45,588 nt of DNA from Nitrospirota bacterium (GTDB lineage: Bacteria > Nitrospirota > Thermodesulfovibrionia > Thermodesulfovibrionales > JdFR-88). Position 1 is the first letter of the stretch, and each line of letters opens with the position of its first letter. The position numbers were made by a program, and so were the translations under genes. The stretch spans positions 1 through 45,588 of the forward strand of contig JAJYJS010000014.1 in assembly GCA_021789215.1 (NCBI GenBank). Direction: 5' to 3'. Positions 6,925-15,212 of the stretch are shown in pieces. The notes beneath the pieces were generated by a model, which was not told where the DNA came from, ran no database searches, and saw nothing but the letters and a program-made list of their open reading frames with translations.

Positions 6925-7857
6925 GTGGGGCCCGTGTCGAGACCATCGGAAATTTTAAGGAGATTTTACCGGTTTCTTGGATCAACGAAGCTGGCGCTGG
7001 TGCTGTTTCTGTTTCTCTGCGCGGACCTGATACCAAAGACTTTCGGGAAGGCGGCGGACGTTTATCTGGACAGGTGGAGCAGCCTGATATTCGGGCTCAT
7101 GGCCCTGAACCTCATGGTGTGCACCTTCCAGAAGATAAAGGGCCTTTCAAAACCGGTCCTGATAATACATGTTGGGGTGCTCCTGACCCTGGCTGGCGGA
7201 GTAATAAGCTCCATGGGCTACATCGCGACAGTGAACGTCTATGAAGGCACCTCGGTGGACACCGCTTACCGTTGGGACGTTAAAAAGGACATGCCGCTCG
7301 GGTTCACCCTTACCCTGAAGAAGATAAACATGCATTACTATCCGATACCCGTTAAAGTCGGGGTCCTCAAGGGCAAAGAGAAGGCCGGGCTCTTTGTGCT
7401 CAATACGGGAGAGAGTTTCAAAATCGGGCAATATTCGGTCAGGGCGGACTACATGGAGTTCCCGTCGGAGGACCTTAGGCTGAGCGTGTTCGAGGGAGAC
7501 AACCTTGTAGGCACCGCCGACACCGGCGGCACGAGCAATCTCCCCGGCGGCTTTCCATATGGGTTCAGGCTGGTGGCTTACAAGACGCCCCTGCTTAACG
7601 GGTCGGGGCTCGACCTTATGCTCTCCAGGGGCCCCGAAGTGCTGGCCGAAGGCGTCTCCGAAATAAACGGGCCTTTGACCTGGAAACGGCTTAGTTTTTA
7701 TAATACGCAAGTTGAGCAGGACAAATACGGCCTGCGCTACGCGGGCATTCAGATAACGGATGATCCCGGGAAACCCTATGTTTTTCTGGGTTTTTTAGTC
7801 ATGGGGATAGGGTCTCTGGTGTATGCTGTCAGAAGGCTCCGTGGATATAAAAAATGA
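6925..7857 (+). CDS. resB: ResB-like cytochrome c biogenesis protein
   Basis: 310 residues from a GTG start. Hydrophobic segments occur at about residues 20-36 (TKLALVLFLFLCADLIP), 52-66, 78-98 and at the C terminus (YVFLGFLVMGIGSLVYAV), with a long periplasmic domain between the third and the last. This is the ResB/Ccs1 layout. ResB partners CcsA/ResC in system II cytochrome c maturation, moving heme to the outside and keeping apocytochrome cysteines reduced. The protein is shorter than classical ResB (about 400-550 residues), as in short ResB-like proteins of anaerobes. No CcsA gene is visible in the window. The many CxxCH proteins here give it obvious clients. Confidence 0.7.
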   Translation: MGPVSRPSEILRRFYRFLGSTKLALVLFLFLCADLIPKTFGKAADVYLDRWSSLIFGLMALNLMVCTFQKIKGLSKPVLIIHVGVLLTLAGGVISSMGYIATVNVYEGTSVDTAYRWDVKKDMPLGFTLTLKKINMHYYPIPVKVGVLKGKEKAGLFVLNTGESFKIGQYSVRADYMEFPSEDLRLSVFEGDNLVGTADTGGTSNLPGGFPYGFRLVAYKTPLLNGSGLDLMLSRGPEVLAEGVSEINGPLTWKRLSFYNTQVEQDKYGLRYAGIQITDDPGKPYVFLGFLVMGIGSLVYAVRRLRGYKK

Positions 7858-7887
7858 TCCCGGCGGCAAAAGGCAGGGCGCATTTTC

Positions 7888-7923
7888 GCGTTTCCCGGCA
7901 AAAACGGCTTCACCCGGAAACGC
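7888..7923. other. Hairpin between resB and the PhnD-like gene
   Basis: GCGTTTCC (7888-7895) and GGAAACGC (7916-7923) are perfect inverted repeats separated by 20 nt, in the 91-bp gap. No T-run follows. It may be a processing or leader structure ahead of the TTG start at 7949. Confidence 0.3.
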
Positions 7924-7948
7924 TGCATGAATTGTTGGAGGTAACCAA

Positions 7949-8848
7949 TTGCTGATCAGAAGAGGTCTCATATTCCTTGTAGTCCTTTTTTCTCTGGTTT
8001 CATGTCACTCGCCTGCCGCAAAGCAGCAGGAGCGCACCTACAAGATAGGCTTTATGATATGCAACAGCAAGCAGGAGACCCTTTCCCGTTTCAGGCCGCT
8101 GTGCGCGTATCTTAGCCAGAAACTGGGCGTCAATTTCGAGCCGGTGCCCATCGATACCACGGATTTTACCAGACAGGTGGACAAGCTGGATTTCACCCAC
8201 ACCAACTCCCTGCTGTATATAATCATGCACAGAAACGACGGGGTGAACGTCCTGTGCGCGGAAAAAGCGGGGCCGCTGGGTTCCAGGTCTCAGGGAGCCA
8301 TCGTGACGCTGAAGAGCAGCGGCATAAAGACGCTTAAGGACCTGAAGGGCAAGTCGATGGTCTTTGGCCCCATGCTTGGGCCTACGGCTTACATGTCCGA
8401 GCTGGATCTGCTTCTGAAAGCCGGGATAGACCCCGACAGGGACCTCTCCTTTTACACGATACCGCCCGGCTCGTTCAAGCATGAAAAGGTCTTCTACAGT
8501 GTCCTGTTCGGGAAATATGACGCGGGCGCCTTCCCCATGCTCGACTTCGACAGGATGGTCGACGAGGGAAAGCTTGACCGCGATGACTTCCATGTCATCG
8601 CGTTGGGGACGCCAATCCCGTACTGCACCTTCGGCGTGACGCAAAGGGTTGACGACGCCTTTGCGAAAAAGGTGAAAGATGCCCTCACAAGCATCACGAA
8701 GGACGATACCGTCGCATTGGACGGCGAGATCGTTAAGGTCCTCGACAGGGCCAACATAGACGGGTATGAGGACATCAAGGACAAGGATTACGACGTGGTG
8801 CGCGACATGGCGAAGAGGACCAATATGCCGCCATACCAGAAATTCTGA
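7949..8848 (+). CDS. PhnD-type solute-binding lipoprotein
   Basis: 299 residues starting at TTG with GGAGG 7 bp upstream. The N terminus is a lipoprotein signal with lipobox LVSC followed by HSPAA. The body matches phosphate/phosphonate-type periplasmic binding proteins (PhnD-like): YKIGFMICNSKQETLSRFRPLCAYLSQKLGVNFEPVPID, then the hinge KTLKDLKGKSMVFGPMLGPTAYM, and GKYDAGAFPMLDF in lobe two. No ABC permease or ATPase lies next to it. Similar stand-alone proteins often act as ligand sensors or in uptake with a distant transporter. It overlaps the TPR gene by one base (tgATG), so they are co-translated. The ligand could be an oxyanion; that is inference from family only. Confidence 0.75.
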   Translation: MLIRRGLIFLVVLFSLVSCHSPAAKQQERTYKIGFMICNSKQETLSRFRPLCAYLSQKLGVNFEPVPIDTTDFTRQVDKLDFTHTNSLLYIIMHRNDGVNVLCAEKAGPLGSRSQGAIVTLKSSGIKTLKDLKGKSMVFGPMLGPTAYMSELDLLLKAGIDPDRDLSFYTIPPGSFKHEKVFYSVLFGKYDAGAFPMLDFDRMVDEGKLDRDDFHVIALGTPIPYCTFGVTQRVDDAFAKKVKDALTSITKDDTVALDGEIVKVLDRANIDGYEDIKDKDYDVVRDMAKRTNMPPYQKF

Positions 8849-9369
8849 TGGACTGGATAGACAGGGCCTCAATCTGGGCGATAACAGTTCTCATCATCGG
8901 CTCGGTTGCCCTTATCAGCAACCATACCGGCGCGGCGCGGCCCGGCCGCAGCCAGCAGAAGGCAAGGGCCGGTTACGCCCCGGCCAGCGGGGAAATGGAC
9001 AGCCAGGCGAAACTGGTAAAAGACCTTATCGACTCGGACAACCTCGACAAGGCGGGCTCCCTTGCCCAGGAGATGATGCGGAAATACCCTTATAATGGGG
9101 AGCCCCACATGCTGATGGGCGATGTCCTCATGAGGAAACAGGACGCGGTCAAGGCGGTGATGGAGTACAAGAAGGCGGTCGACCTCGATCCGGACTATCT
9201 CGACAAGAACACCCCGGACTTCGAGGGCAAGAAATTGCAGGTGGCCGTCAACGAGGCGCTGGCCGATATTGACAAAAAAATAAAGCAGAACCCTTCCGAT
9301 GAATCGCTGAAGAGCGACAGGAAGGCTGTCTATTACCTCCAGAGGAAGATAGCCGGAAGCTGCTCCTGA
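8848..9369 (+). CDS. Membrane-anchored TPR protein
   Basis: 173 residues. One N-terminal membrane segment (IWAITVLIIGSVALISN, about residues 9-25) is followed by a flexible linker and two tetratricopeptide-like helices pairs: AKLVKDLIDSDNLDKAGSLAQEMMRKYPYNGEPHMLMGDVL and KAVMEYKKAVDLDPDYLD. TPR units bind protein partners. The start overlaps the stop of the PhnD-like gene, so the two proteins probably work together at the outer face of the inner membrane. The specific partner is unknown. Confidence 0.6.
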   Translation: MDWIDRASIWAITVLIIGSVALISNHTGAARPGRSQQKARAGYAPASGEMDSQAKLVKDLIDSDNLDKAGSLAQEMMRKYPYNGEPHMLMGDVLMRKQDAVKAVMEYKKAVDLDPDYLDKNTPDFEGKKLQVAVNEALADIDKKIKQNPSDESLKSDRKAVYYLQRKIAGSCS

Positions 9370-9399
9370 AGACGGCGGCATTTTTCCCCGGCAAATGGA

Positions 9400-10584
9400 A
9401 TGGGAAATTTTTTTCTGGAAAAGATAAGAAAAAACTTTTTTGCGGCCGGCCCGCCCGCTCCGGCTGAGCCGTCCTGTTATCCCAGGTATTTGTTCGTCCT
9501 GACCGGGGCCGCCATCGGCATCGGCGGCGTCCTGCTGAGCTATTTCGGAAACCCCGCAAACACCGGGTTATGCGTGTCGTGCTTCATGGAGAACATAGCC
9601 GGCTCCCTCGGGCTCCATGGGAACGTGAGGATGCAGTACCTGAGGCCTGAGATAATGGGGTTTGTCCTCGGTTCATTCCTGATTTCGGTTTATAAAAAGG
9701 AATTCAGGGCAACCGGAGGAAGCTCTCCTCTTTTAAGGTATCTGGCCGGCATATTCCTGATGATCGGATGCGCCGTGTTCATGGGTTGCCCCATAAAGAT
9801 GGTGCTGAGGCTTGCCGCCGGAGACCTGACGGCGCTGATAGGGGTTGCGGGGCTTGCCGCCGGGGTGTTTATAGGGCTGAAATTTCTTGAAGGCGGCTTC
9901 AGCCTGGGCAGGCAAATCCAGATGCCCAGGGCGAACGCCTTTCTTGCGCCCGCCGGTATGGCGCTGCTGCTGGTTGCCCTCCTGTGGAAACCGGACTTCA
10001 TTTCTCTTAGCACTAAAGGGGCGGCCGCACAGCACGCCCCGCTGCTTATTTCCCTTTTTGCGGGGCTCGTTATCGGGGCCCTGGCCCAGAGGACAGGGTT
10101 TTGCGTAACAGGAGGGATTTCCAGGCTATTCCTCTGGGGGCCGAGGGAATTCACGTCATGCCCGAAGACCACCGGCCTCGCGATGGGCATAGGCTCGTTC
10201 TTTCTGACCGCGCTCGCCGCGAGCCTTCTCACCGGGCAGTTCTCACTGGGCTGGCACGGGCAGCCCAGCTCCAATGACAGCTATCTCTGGAATTTTCTGG
10301 GGATGCTCCTGGTGGGCTTCGGCTCCGTCCTCATAAGGGGCTGTCCCTTCAGGCAGCTCGTTTCAGCCGGTCAGGGGGACACCGATGCCGCCGCTGCAGT
10401 CCTGGGCATGCTGACCGGGGCCGCGCTCGTGCAGGACTGGGGACTTGGCGGGGATGCCGCCGGTACGCCCTATGAGGGGAAGCTGGCCGTCCTTTTCGGC
10501 CTCTGCGCCCTGTTTGTCATAGGGCTTCTTTACAGGAAAAGGGGAGAGACCTTTGCGCCGGAATTCCAGGAAGGGCTCGATTAG
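9400..10584 (+). CDS. yedE: YedE/FdhT-type selenium-metabolism membrane transporter
   Basis: 394 residues, about ten membrane segments, made of two YeeE/YedE half-repeats. Characteristic segments are GNPANTGLCVSCFMENIAGSLGLH, MQYLRPEIMGFVLGSF, FMGCPIKMVLRLAAGD and RGCPFRQLVSAGQGD, with paired cysteines that in the wider YeeE/YedE family line the path for thiosulfate-like sulfur species. The first-half pattern matches the branch tied to selenium metabolism (YedE/FdhT) as I recall it. It begins 30 bp after the TPR gene. With a UGA-containing DsrE gene 5 kb downstream, selenium uptake or handling is a sensible role; transport of thiosulfate or persulfide remains possible. Symbol is given for family resemblance. 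Confidence 0.8.
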   Translation: MGNFFLEKIRKNFFAAGPPAPAEPSCYPRYLFVLTGAAIGIGGVLLSYFGNPANTGLCVSCFMENIAGSLGLHGNVRMQYLRPEIMGFVLGSFLISVYKKEFRATGGSSPLLRYLAGIFLMIGCAVFMGCPIKMVLRLAAGDLTALIGVAGLAAGVFIGLKFLEGGFSLGRQIQMPRANAFLAPAGMALLLVALLWKPDFISLSTKGAAAQHAPLLISLFAGLVIGALAQRTGFCVTGGISRLFLWGPREFTSCPKTTGLAMGIGSFFLTALAASLLTGQFSLGWHGQPSSNDSYLWNFLGMLLVGFGSVLIRGCPFRQLVSAGQGDTDAAAAVLGMLTGAALVQDWGLGGDAAGTPYEGKLAVLFGLCALFVIGLLYRKRGETFAPEFQEGLD

Positions 10585-10617
10585 ACCGCATATGGACCGA
10601 AGCTGGAGACATACCCT

Positions 10618-12504
10618 ATGATATTCAGGAAGAAGCACGCTGAACAAAATGATGTCTGCGAGATACACGGGCACGGGGAAAAGGCGTTAAACAAATCCCT
10701 GCTCTCCATTGTCCTTGTCTCTGTTGTGCTTGTAATCTGGCACGTATGGGCTTACGGGCCGGTCGACCCCGCCCTGTCGCGGCGGCCTTTCCCTGTGCTC
10801 CTCGGCAACGAGATATGGGACATAATCTTCGGCAGAAAAGGCATCCTCGCGGAGTTGAGGGACATCTTCCCGTATTACCTGTCCGGCGTGCTTCTGGCTG
10901 GCCTCATACGCACGTACAAGCTTACGGTCAAGCTTCGGAGCTCTCTCAACCGGTACGGTTTTTTCAGCGTGTTCGTGGCCTCCCTGGCGGGCATATTGAC
11001 GCCGCTGTGCGCCTGCGGCACGTTGACCACGGCGATAAGCCTGCTGTTTGCGGGGATACCCCTGGCACCGGTCATGTCCCTGCTTGTCACCTCGCCGCTG
11101 ATGAGCCCTTCGGCCTATCTGCTGACCCTTAACGACCTGGGGCCGGAATGGGCGGTCATCAGGACGGTTGCGGCATTCCTGATGGGCATTTTCGCCGGAA
11201 TGGTGACCCATCTGGTCAGGGGAAAAGGTTTTCAGACAAGCTCCATATTTATCGAGGGGGCCATCCCTCGGGGGGATTTCCATGACGAGAATTACCCCGA
11301 CAAGCGGCTCAAGTGCAATTGCAAGGAGAAGTTCGGCAACAGGGTTGCGGCCAGGACGAGCAACAAATTCCTCATATTCCTGGCAAAGTCCTCGGAGATG
11401 CTCTGGCTGGTGGGTAAATACGTTCTGGCCGGGGTCGCGATAGGCACCGTCATTGAGAGATACATGTCCTATGAATGGCTTTACAAGCTGTTCGACGAGG
11501 GCGGCAGGTTCAGCATCATATGGATTACGCTTGGTACAATCCCCATATTCCTGCACCAGATCAGCGCCTCAAGCATTCTTTATCACATAAAAAGCGGGCT
11601 GGACGGCACCCTTAGCGGCGGGGCGGGGCTTGCCTTCATGATAGGGGGGCCGGTGACGGCCATTCCGACGCTCACGATGTTCTGGACGGCATTCAAAAAG
11701 AGGGTGTTCTTCCTTTACCTGTTCGTCTGCGTCCTGGGCACAATACTGATAGCCTATTCCTTTCAATACCTCGTGTTTGTCCCCGGCGTGGACACGGACA
11801 ACCCTCTTTTAAGGGGCGTAAGCTCGGTATCGGGCGGCAACTCGCCAGTCATCAATAAAACGGGCAAGCACGTGAGGGCCGTTATGGACCCCGGCGGCAA
11901 GACCATAATTGCGCTCTATGACAATTATATCGAGGGGCAGGGCGGCGTTGTTTTCGATGCTGGCGCGGAGAGGTTCCTCGGCCCCCAGGCAGGCAGGTAC
12001 GGCAACGTGCAATATGCGGGCAACATCGCGGGATGGCTTGAGCAAAACAACGATTCGGATGTCAAAAAGGATATTTTGATATACGTGTTCGGCCCCTCCG
12101 GGGCGGATGCGTTCAGCCGCGGTGCGGTTTCGTATCTGGAGAAAAAGGGCTTTAAGGTGGAGTTGGCGGACAGGAAAGAAACCCCTGTGCTCTCCGAAGG
12201 ATTGCTCGGCAAGCACAGCCAGTTATGGATATTCTTCCCGGGGGCGCAGGGAGGGGGAGGCCGCTTCTCCCAGGCCGAGCTGGATGCGATTTCAGGGTTC
12301 TCGGACGACGGCAAGGGGATGCTGTTAGTGCCTGAGGGGCAGCAAGGGGCGGATGCCGCCAACCAGGCGGCCTCCGGGTTTGGCGTCACGTTCTCAGGGC
12401 TTGCCCGGAACCCGGAAGAGCTTACCGTGTCCACGTCTACCTATTTTTTCAGCAGGATGTCGGGGGCTGTTGGGAAGGTGCTGAAACTTGTGCATAAGGC
12501 CTGA
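10618..12504 (+). CDS. ArsP/DUF318-type permease with a C-terminal extracytoplasmic domain
   Basis: 628 residues. The first about 400 form a permease of the ArsP_1 (formerly DUF318) type with two homologous membrane bundles. The hallmark ILTPLCACGTLTTAISLLFAGIPLAPVM has Cys131-Ala-Cys133, and the second half has GGPVTAIPTLTMFWTAFKKR. A cytosolic, Cys-containing loop (RLKCNCKEKFG) links the halves. After the last membrane segment (about residue 380) comes an extra region of about 230 residues ending in a Rossmann-like part (DILIYVFGPSGADAF, SQLWIFFPGAQGGG, GKGMLLVPEG) that resembles ThuA/GATase-like domains. ArsP proteins export methylated arsenicals; other members are of unknown substrate. 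Position after YedE suggests a thiol-reactive or selenium/sulfur substrate, which is inference. Confidence 0.7.
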   Translation: MIFRKKHAEQNDVCEIHGHGEKALNKSLLSIVLVSVVLVIWHVWAYGPVDPALSRRPFPVLLGNEIWDIIFGRKGILAELRDIFPYYLSGVLLAGLIRTYKLTVKLRSSLNRYGFFSVFVASLAGILTPLCACGTLTTAISLLFAGIPLAPVMSLLVTSPLMSPSAYLLTLNDLGPEWAVIRTVAAFLMGIFAGMVTHLVRGKGFQTSSIFIEGAIPRGDFHDENYPDKRLKCNCKEKFGNRVAARTSNKFLIFLAKSSEMLWLVGKYVLAGVAIGTVIERYMSYEWLYKLFDEGGRFSIIWITLGTIPIFLHQISASSILYHIKSGLDGTLSGGAGLAFMIGGPVTAIPTLTMFWTAFKKRVFFLYLFVCVLGTILIAYSFQYLVFVPGVDTDNPLLRGVSSVSGGNSPVINKTGKHVRAVMDPGGKTIIALYDNYIEGQGGVVFDAGAERFLGPQAGRYGNVQYAGNIAGWLEQNNDSDVKKDILIYVFGPSGADAFSRGAVSYLEKKGFKVELADRKETPVLSEGLLGKHSQLWIFFPGAQGGGGRFSQAELDAISGFSDDGKGMLLVPEGQQGADAANQAASGFGVTFSGLARNPEELTVSTSTYFFSRMSGAVGKVLKLVHKA

Positions 12505-12529
12505 CGAGCTTTCGCGGCCGGGTTAATTG

Positions 12530-12535
12530 TATAAT
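12530..12535 (+). promoter_or_regulatory. Possible -10 box ahead of the cupin/GeoRSP genes
   Basis: A perfect TATAAT lies 18 bp upstream of the cupin start and is preceded by TTG. No good -35 was found at the right distance. If real, the start site would be about 12542, giving the cupin-PqqD-radical SAM genes their own promoter. Confidence 0.3.
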
Positions 12536-12553
12536 TAAGCGGAGGAAATTTTT

Positions 12554-12880
12554 ATGAAAACAAAGACATTGATACTCGATATCCAGAAGCTCAAAAAATT
12601 CAGCGACGAGAAGCGCCATCAGGAGACCGTATGGTCCGACAATCTCTCCAGGATAAACCTCATATGCATGAAACCGGGCCAGGAGATTACAACCCATACG
12701 CATCACGGAAGCCACATCTGGATAGTCATGGAAGGGGCGGGGGAGTTCCTCTCCGCTGGTGAGAAGCAGGTCATCGAAACCGGCAAGGTGGTCATCGTCC
12801 CCCCGCTTGTCGACCACGGCATACGCAACTCCGCGAAGGAAAACCTCGTGATCGCATCCATCGCGGCCCAGGGCGACTGA
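12554..12880 (+). CDS. Small cupin-fold protein
   Basis: 108 residues with a GGAGG ribosome site. A single cupin domain is seen: CMKPGQEITTHTHHGSHIWIVMEGAGEF (motif 1, with the metal-binding His cluster THTHHGSH and a Glu) and GKVVIVPPLVDHGIRNSA (motif 2 with His). Such small cupins bind a metal or small ligand, and many act as sensors or isomerase/dioxygenase-like enzymes. It is 28 bp upstream of the PqqD-like gene and so probably part of the GeoRSP transcription unit, but cupins are not a defining part of that cassette. Function not assignable. Confidence 0.7.
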   Translation: MKTKTLILDIQKLKKFSDEKRHQETVWSDNLSRINLICMKPGQEITTHTHHGSHIWIVMEGAGEFLSAGEKQVIETGKVVIVPPLVDHGIRNSAKENLVIASIAAQGD

Positions 12881-12908
12881 GGGTTTTTTGCCGGAGCGTG
12901 TTGGCCGT

Positions 12909-13217
12909 ATGAGGATATTCAGGAACCCCGAGGCGATGTGGAGGGAAGAGGACAAGTTCGCGGAGCAGGCATACGACGGGCTTGGCAAGGGGGAAGATGT
13001 CTCCGAAATAGGGACCTCTATAATACTTTGCGCCGGGAAGATGCATTCCTTCAATGTGCTGGGGACAGAGATATGGAAACTGTGCGACGGGAAAACGGCG
13101 GAAGAAATAGTTTCCGGACTCCGGGAAAAATTCGATGTCGGGGAGGACGTCCTCAGGGAGGATGTCGGAGATTTTTTGAAGGGCCTGAAGGAGGAAGGGC
13201 TTATTTATGAAAAATAA
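12909..13217 (+). CDS. GeoRSP-type PqqD-like peptide chaperone
   Basis: 102 residues from ATG 12909 (a TTG at 12888 with GAGGG upstream is an alternative that adds seven residues). The core MHSFNVLGTEIWKLCDGKTAEEIVSGLREKFDV followed by DVGDFLKGLKEEGLIY is the PqqD/RRE fold: it binds the leader of a precursor peptide and hands it to a radical SAM enzyme. The N-terminal FRNPEAMWREEDKFAEQAYDG is typical of the GeoRSP branch. It overlaps the radical SAM gene by 11 bp. The cassette order PqqD-like, radical SAM/SPASM, radical-SAM-like SPASM matches the GeoRSP system named for Geobacter; its natural peptide is, to my knowledge, not established. Confidence 0.8.
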   Translation: MRIFRNPEAMWREEDKFAEQAYDGLGKGEDVSEIGTSIILCAGKMHSFNVLGTEIWKLCDGKTAEEIVSGLREKFDVGEDVLREDVGDFLKGLKEEGLIYEK

Positions 13218-14223
13218 CGCTTTCATCCCGTCCGCGCCCGTGACGGTAAACTGGGCGGTCACGAACGCATGCAACTTCAGGTGCAAGCACTGCTACAGCC
13301 GGGCCGACACAAAGGAAGAGCTTGATTTCGAGGCGTTGTGCGCCATTGTGAGGAAGCTCGCCCAGGCAAAGGTCTTCTCGGTGAACTTCGGGGGCGGCGA
13401 ACCCCTTTTGAGAAAGGACCTCCCTGGCATCGCCAGGCTGGCCGCGGATTTGGGGCTTACGGTTTCGATGAACAGCAACGGGTTTCTTGTCAGCGCGGAC
13501 ATGGCCCGCAAGCTTAAGGAAGCCGGTTTCGCAAAGGTAGGCATCAGCATAGACAGCCCCAAGCCCCAGGTGCATGACCAGTTCAGGGGTGTGGCCGGCA
13601 GCCATGAAAAGGCGCTTGCGGCGTTGGCCCACCTGAAGGAGGCTGGCATAGAGACCTCCATTTCATCGGTAATATGCAAGATAAATATCGGCGATATAGA
13701 CGGCCTGGTGCAAATGGCGCTTTCAGCGGGCGTATCGAATATAAATTTTCATAATTTCAAGTGCTCCGGCCTGGGCTTTACCAATAAGGACACCCTTGAC
13801 CTGGGACCCGCGGAGTGGAAGGAATTTTATACGCGGGCGCTCGAACTGAAAAAGACGGTAAAGGGGCTGAGGATTTCCCTTGAAGATCCGATTATCGCCT
13901 CTCTGGGGCACAAGAACGGCGATTCCCTTGTGAAAGGGAGCGTTTGCGGGAAGCTCTCCCTCAATATCAAGTCAAACGGGGACATGACCCCTTGCGGTTT
14001 CATCCCCATTGTGATAGGGAACATCTGCAAGGACGACCTGCTGGAAGTTTGGGACAAATCCCCCGTGCTCGAGATGATGAGGAACAAGGTGCCGAAGGGG
14101 AAATGCCTCAGTTGCAAGACGTACTCCGAATGCCTGGGCGGGTGCACCGCCAGGACGCTTGCGCTTACGGGAGATATCAACAACCCCGACCCCCACTGCT
14201 GGGTGTCCCCATCGGGTGAATGA
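13207..14223 (+). CDS. GeoRSP-type radical SAM/SPASM peptide-modifying enzyme
   Basis: 338 residues. The radical SAM cluster motif CNFRCKHC is at residues 22-29, followed by the GGGEPLL SAM-binding segment (NFGGGEPLLRKDL). The C-terminal SPASM region has the auxiliary-cluster cysteines: KGSVCG, GDMTPCGF, and CLSCKTYSECLGGC. SPASM enzymes of this size install crosslinks or other changes on ribosomal peptides. The start overlaps the PqqD-like gene and the stop overlaps the partner SPASM gene (ATGA), so the three are strictly co-translated. Family membership is well supported; the reaction and peptide are unknown. Confidence 0.85.
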   Translation: MKNNAFIPSAPVTVNWAVTNACNFRCKHCYSRADTKEELDFEALCAIVRKLAQAKVFSVNFGGGEPLLRKDLPGIARLAADLGLTVSMNSNGFLVSADMARKLKEAGFAKVGISIDSPKPQVHDQFRGVAGSHEKALAALAHLKEAGIETSISSVICKINIGDIDGLVQMALSAGVSNINFHNFKCSGLGFTNKDTLDLGPAEWKEFYTRALELKKTVKGLRISLEDPIIASLGHKNGDSLVKGSVCGKLSLNIKSNGDMTPCGFIPIVIGNICKDDLLEVWDKSPVLEMMRNKVPKGKCLSCKTYSECLGGCTARTLALTGDINNPDPHCWVSPSGE

Positions 14224-15110
14224 ACCTCAGTGAATTAACCTCTCCCATCAGGGTCTACTGGGACCTGGCTGGCTGGGCCCCTGGGCCCGCCCTCCGCCAA
14301 AAGATATGCGAGGAGATTGCGGAGGCGAAGATACTGTTTCTTGGCCTGAGCACTTTTGATGCCGGGCCAGTCCCTTCCTGTGCGGATATTATCGGGCGGC
14401 TTAAAGACAGGAATATTGCCTTGTCGCTTACAGTCCCCCCCGGCTCGTTTCCTTCCGCGTCCGCGATGCGGGCCGCCCCAGCCGTTAAGGCGGTGCTTAT
14501 CCAGTCTTCGTCGCTCGATGATGTGCGGGCATCGGTTGAGGCGATAAAAAAGGACGGCGGCTTCGTCTCACTGTCAGGCATATCGTTTGAGGTTAAAAGA
14601 GGCAATTACCGGGACATCCCCGGACTGGTCTCCTTCTGCCTGGACAGCGGCGTTAGGTCGCTGGTCTTTCCAATCCAGAGGCTGTGCGGCGGGGAAGAGG
14701 TCTTTTACCTTGACGAAAAGGAAAGAGAGGGACTCGGCCATAAGTTACGCGGGATCGGCCGCCGCGGGCTCCAGGTTACCATACACGACCCATTTCTCTG
14801 GCTGGTCTTTTACCCCGGCACGGACTATCACGAAGGGTCCTGCCAGGCGGCAAACAGCATGCTGTATATATCTCCGGACTGCCGGGTCTACCCGTGTCCG
14901 GCCATGCCGCTGGAGCTGGGAGACCTGAAGAAGACGACTCTTATGGAGATAATCCACTCGGAGGAGAAAAAGGAGCTGCGGAAGGCCCTCCACAACCCGC
15001 CAGGGCAATGCGCTCCATGCGTCCAGGCGGGCAAATGCCACGGCGGCTGCCGCGGCAGGGCGTTCGCGCTGGCCCGCTCCTTTAACTGTATCGACCCCTC
15101 ATGCGGGTAA
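14220..15110 (+). CDS. GeoRSP-type SPASM protein lacking the radical SAM cysteines
   Basis: 296 residues, homologous to radical SAM proteins along its length (IRVYWDLAGWAP at the first strand, LVFPIQRLCGGEEV midway). The CxxxCxxC that should follow the first strand is replaced by GWAPGPALRQ, so it cannot bind the SAM-cleaving cluster. The SPASM end is intact: GSCQAAN, CRVYPCPAMPLELGD, CAPCVQAGKCHGGCRG and a terminal CIDPSCG. This is the diagnostic third member of GeoRSP cassettes. It may be an inactive partner that holds auxiliary clusters or the peptide for the active enzyme. No frameshift or damage is seen, so it is not a pseudogene. Confidence 0.8.
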   Translation: MNLSELTSPIRVYWDLAGWAPGPALRQKICEEIAEAKILFLGLSTFDAGPVPSCADIIGRLKDRNIALSLTVPPGSFPSASAMRAAPAVKAVLIQSSSLDDVRASVEAIKKDGGFVSLSGISFEVKRGNYRDIPGLVSFCLDSGVRSLVFPIQRLCGGEEVFYLDEKEREGLGHKLRGIGRRGLQVTIHDPFLWLVFYPGTDYHEGSCQAANSMLYISPDCRVYPCPAMPLELGDLKKTTLMEIIHSEEKKELRKALHNPPGQCAPCVQAGKCHGGCRGRAFALARSFNCIDPSCG

Positions 15111-15146
15111 TCTGATTTTCCTCAGGATGTCCAAACGTCTTTTCCC

Positions 15147-15176
15147 TTGACAAATACATTCAAGGATGCTTATATA
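15147..15176 (+). promoter_or_regulatory. Promoter of the arsR-dsrE gene group
   Basis: A perfect -35 box TTGACA at 15147-15152 is followed after 18 bp by TATATA at 15171-15176. The surrounding 35 bp are AT-rich and contain ATTCA (15158-15162) and TGAAT (15185-15189) as spaced inverted pentamers, the arrangement expected for an ArsR/SmtB operator, so autoregulation by the ArsR gene 37 bp downstream is likely. Confidence 0.6.
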
Positions 15177-15212
15177 TCTATACATGAATGAATAGTGGGG
15201 AGAGCGGAGCAG

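Noticed and set aside
6918-7244. 108-residue frame from ATG 6918
   Set aside because: Out of frame with ResB and without domain; the ResB frame (GTG 6925) has the coding signal.
14220-15110. Frameshifted or damaged radical SAM gene
   Set aside because: The frame is continuous, the SPASM cysteines are all kept, and this cysteine-less form is the expected third member of GeoRSP cassettes.
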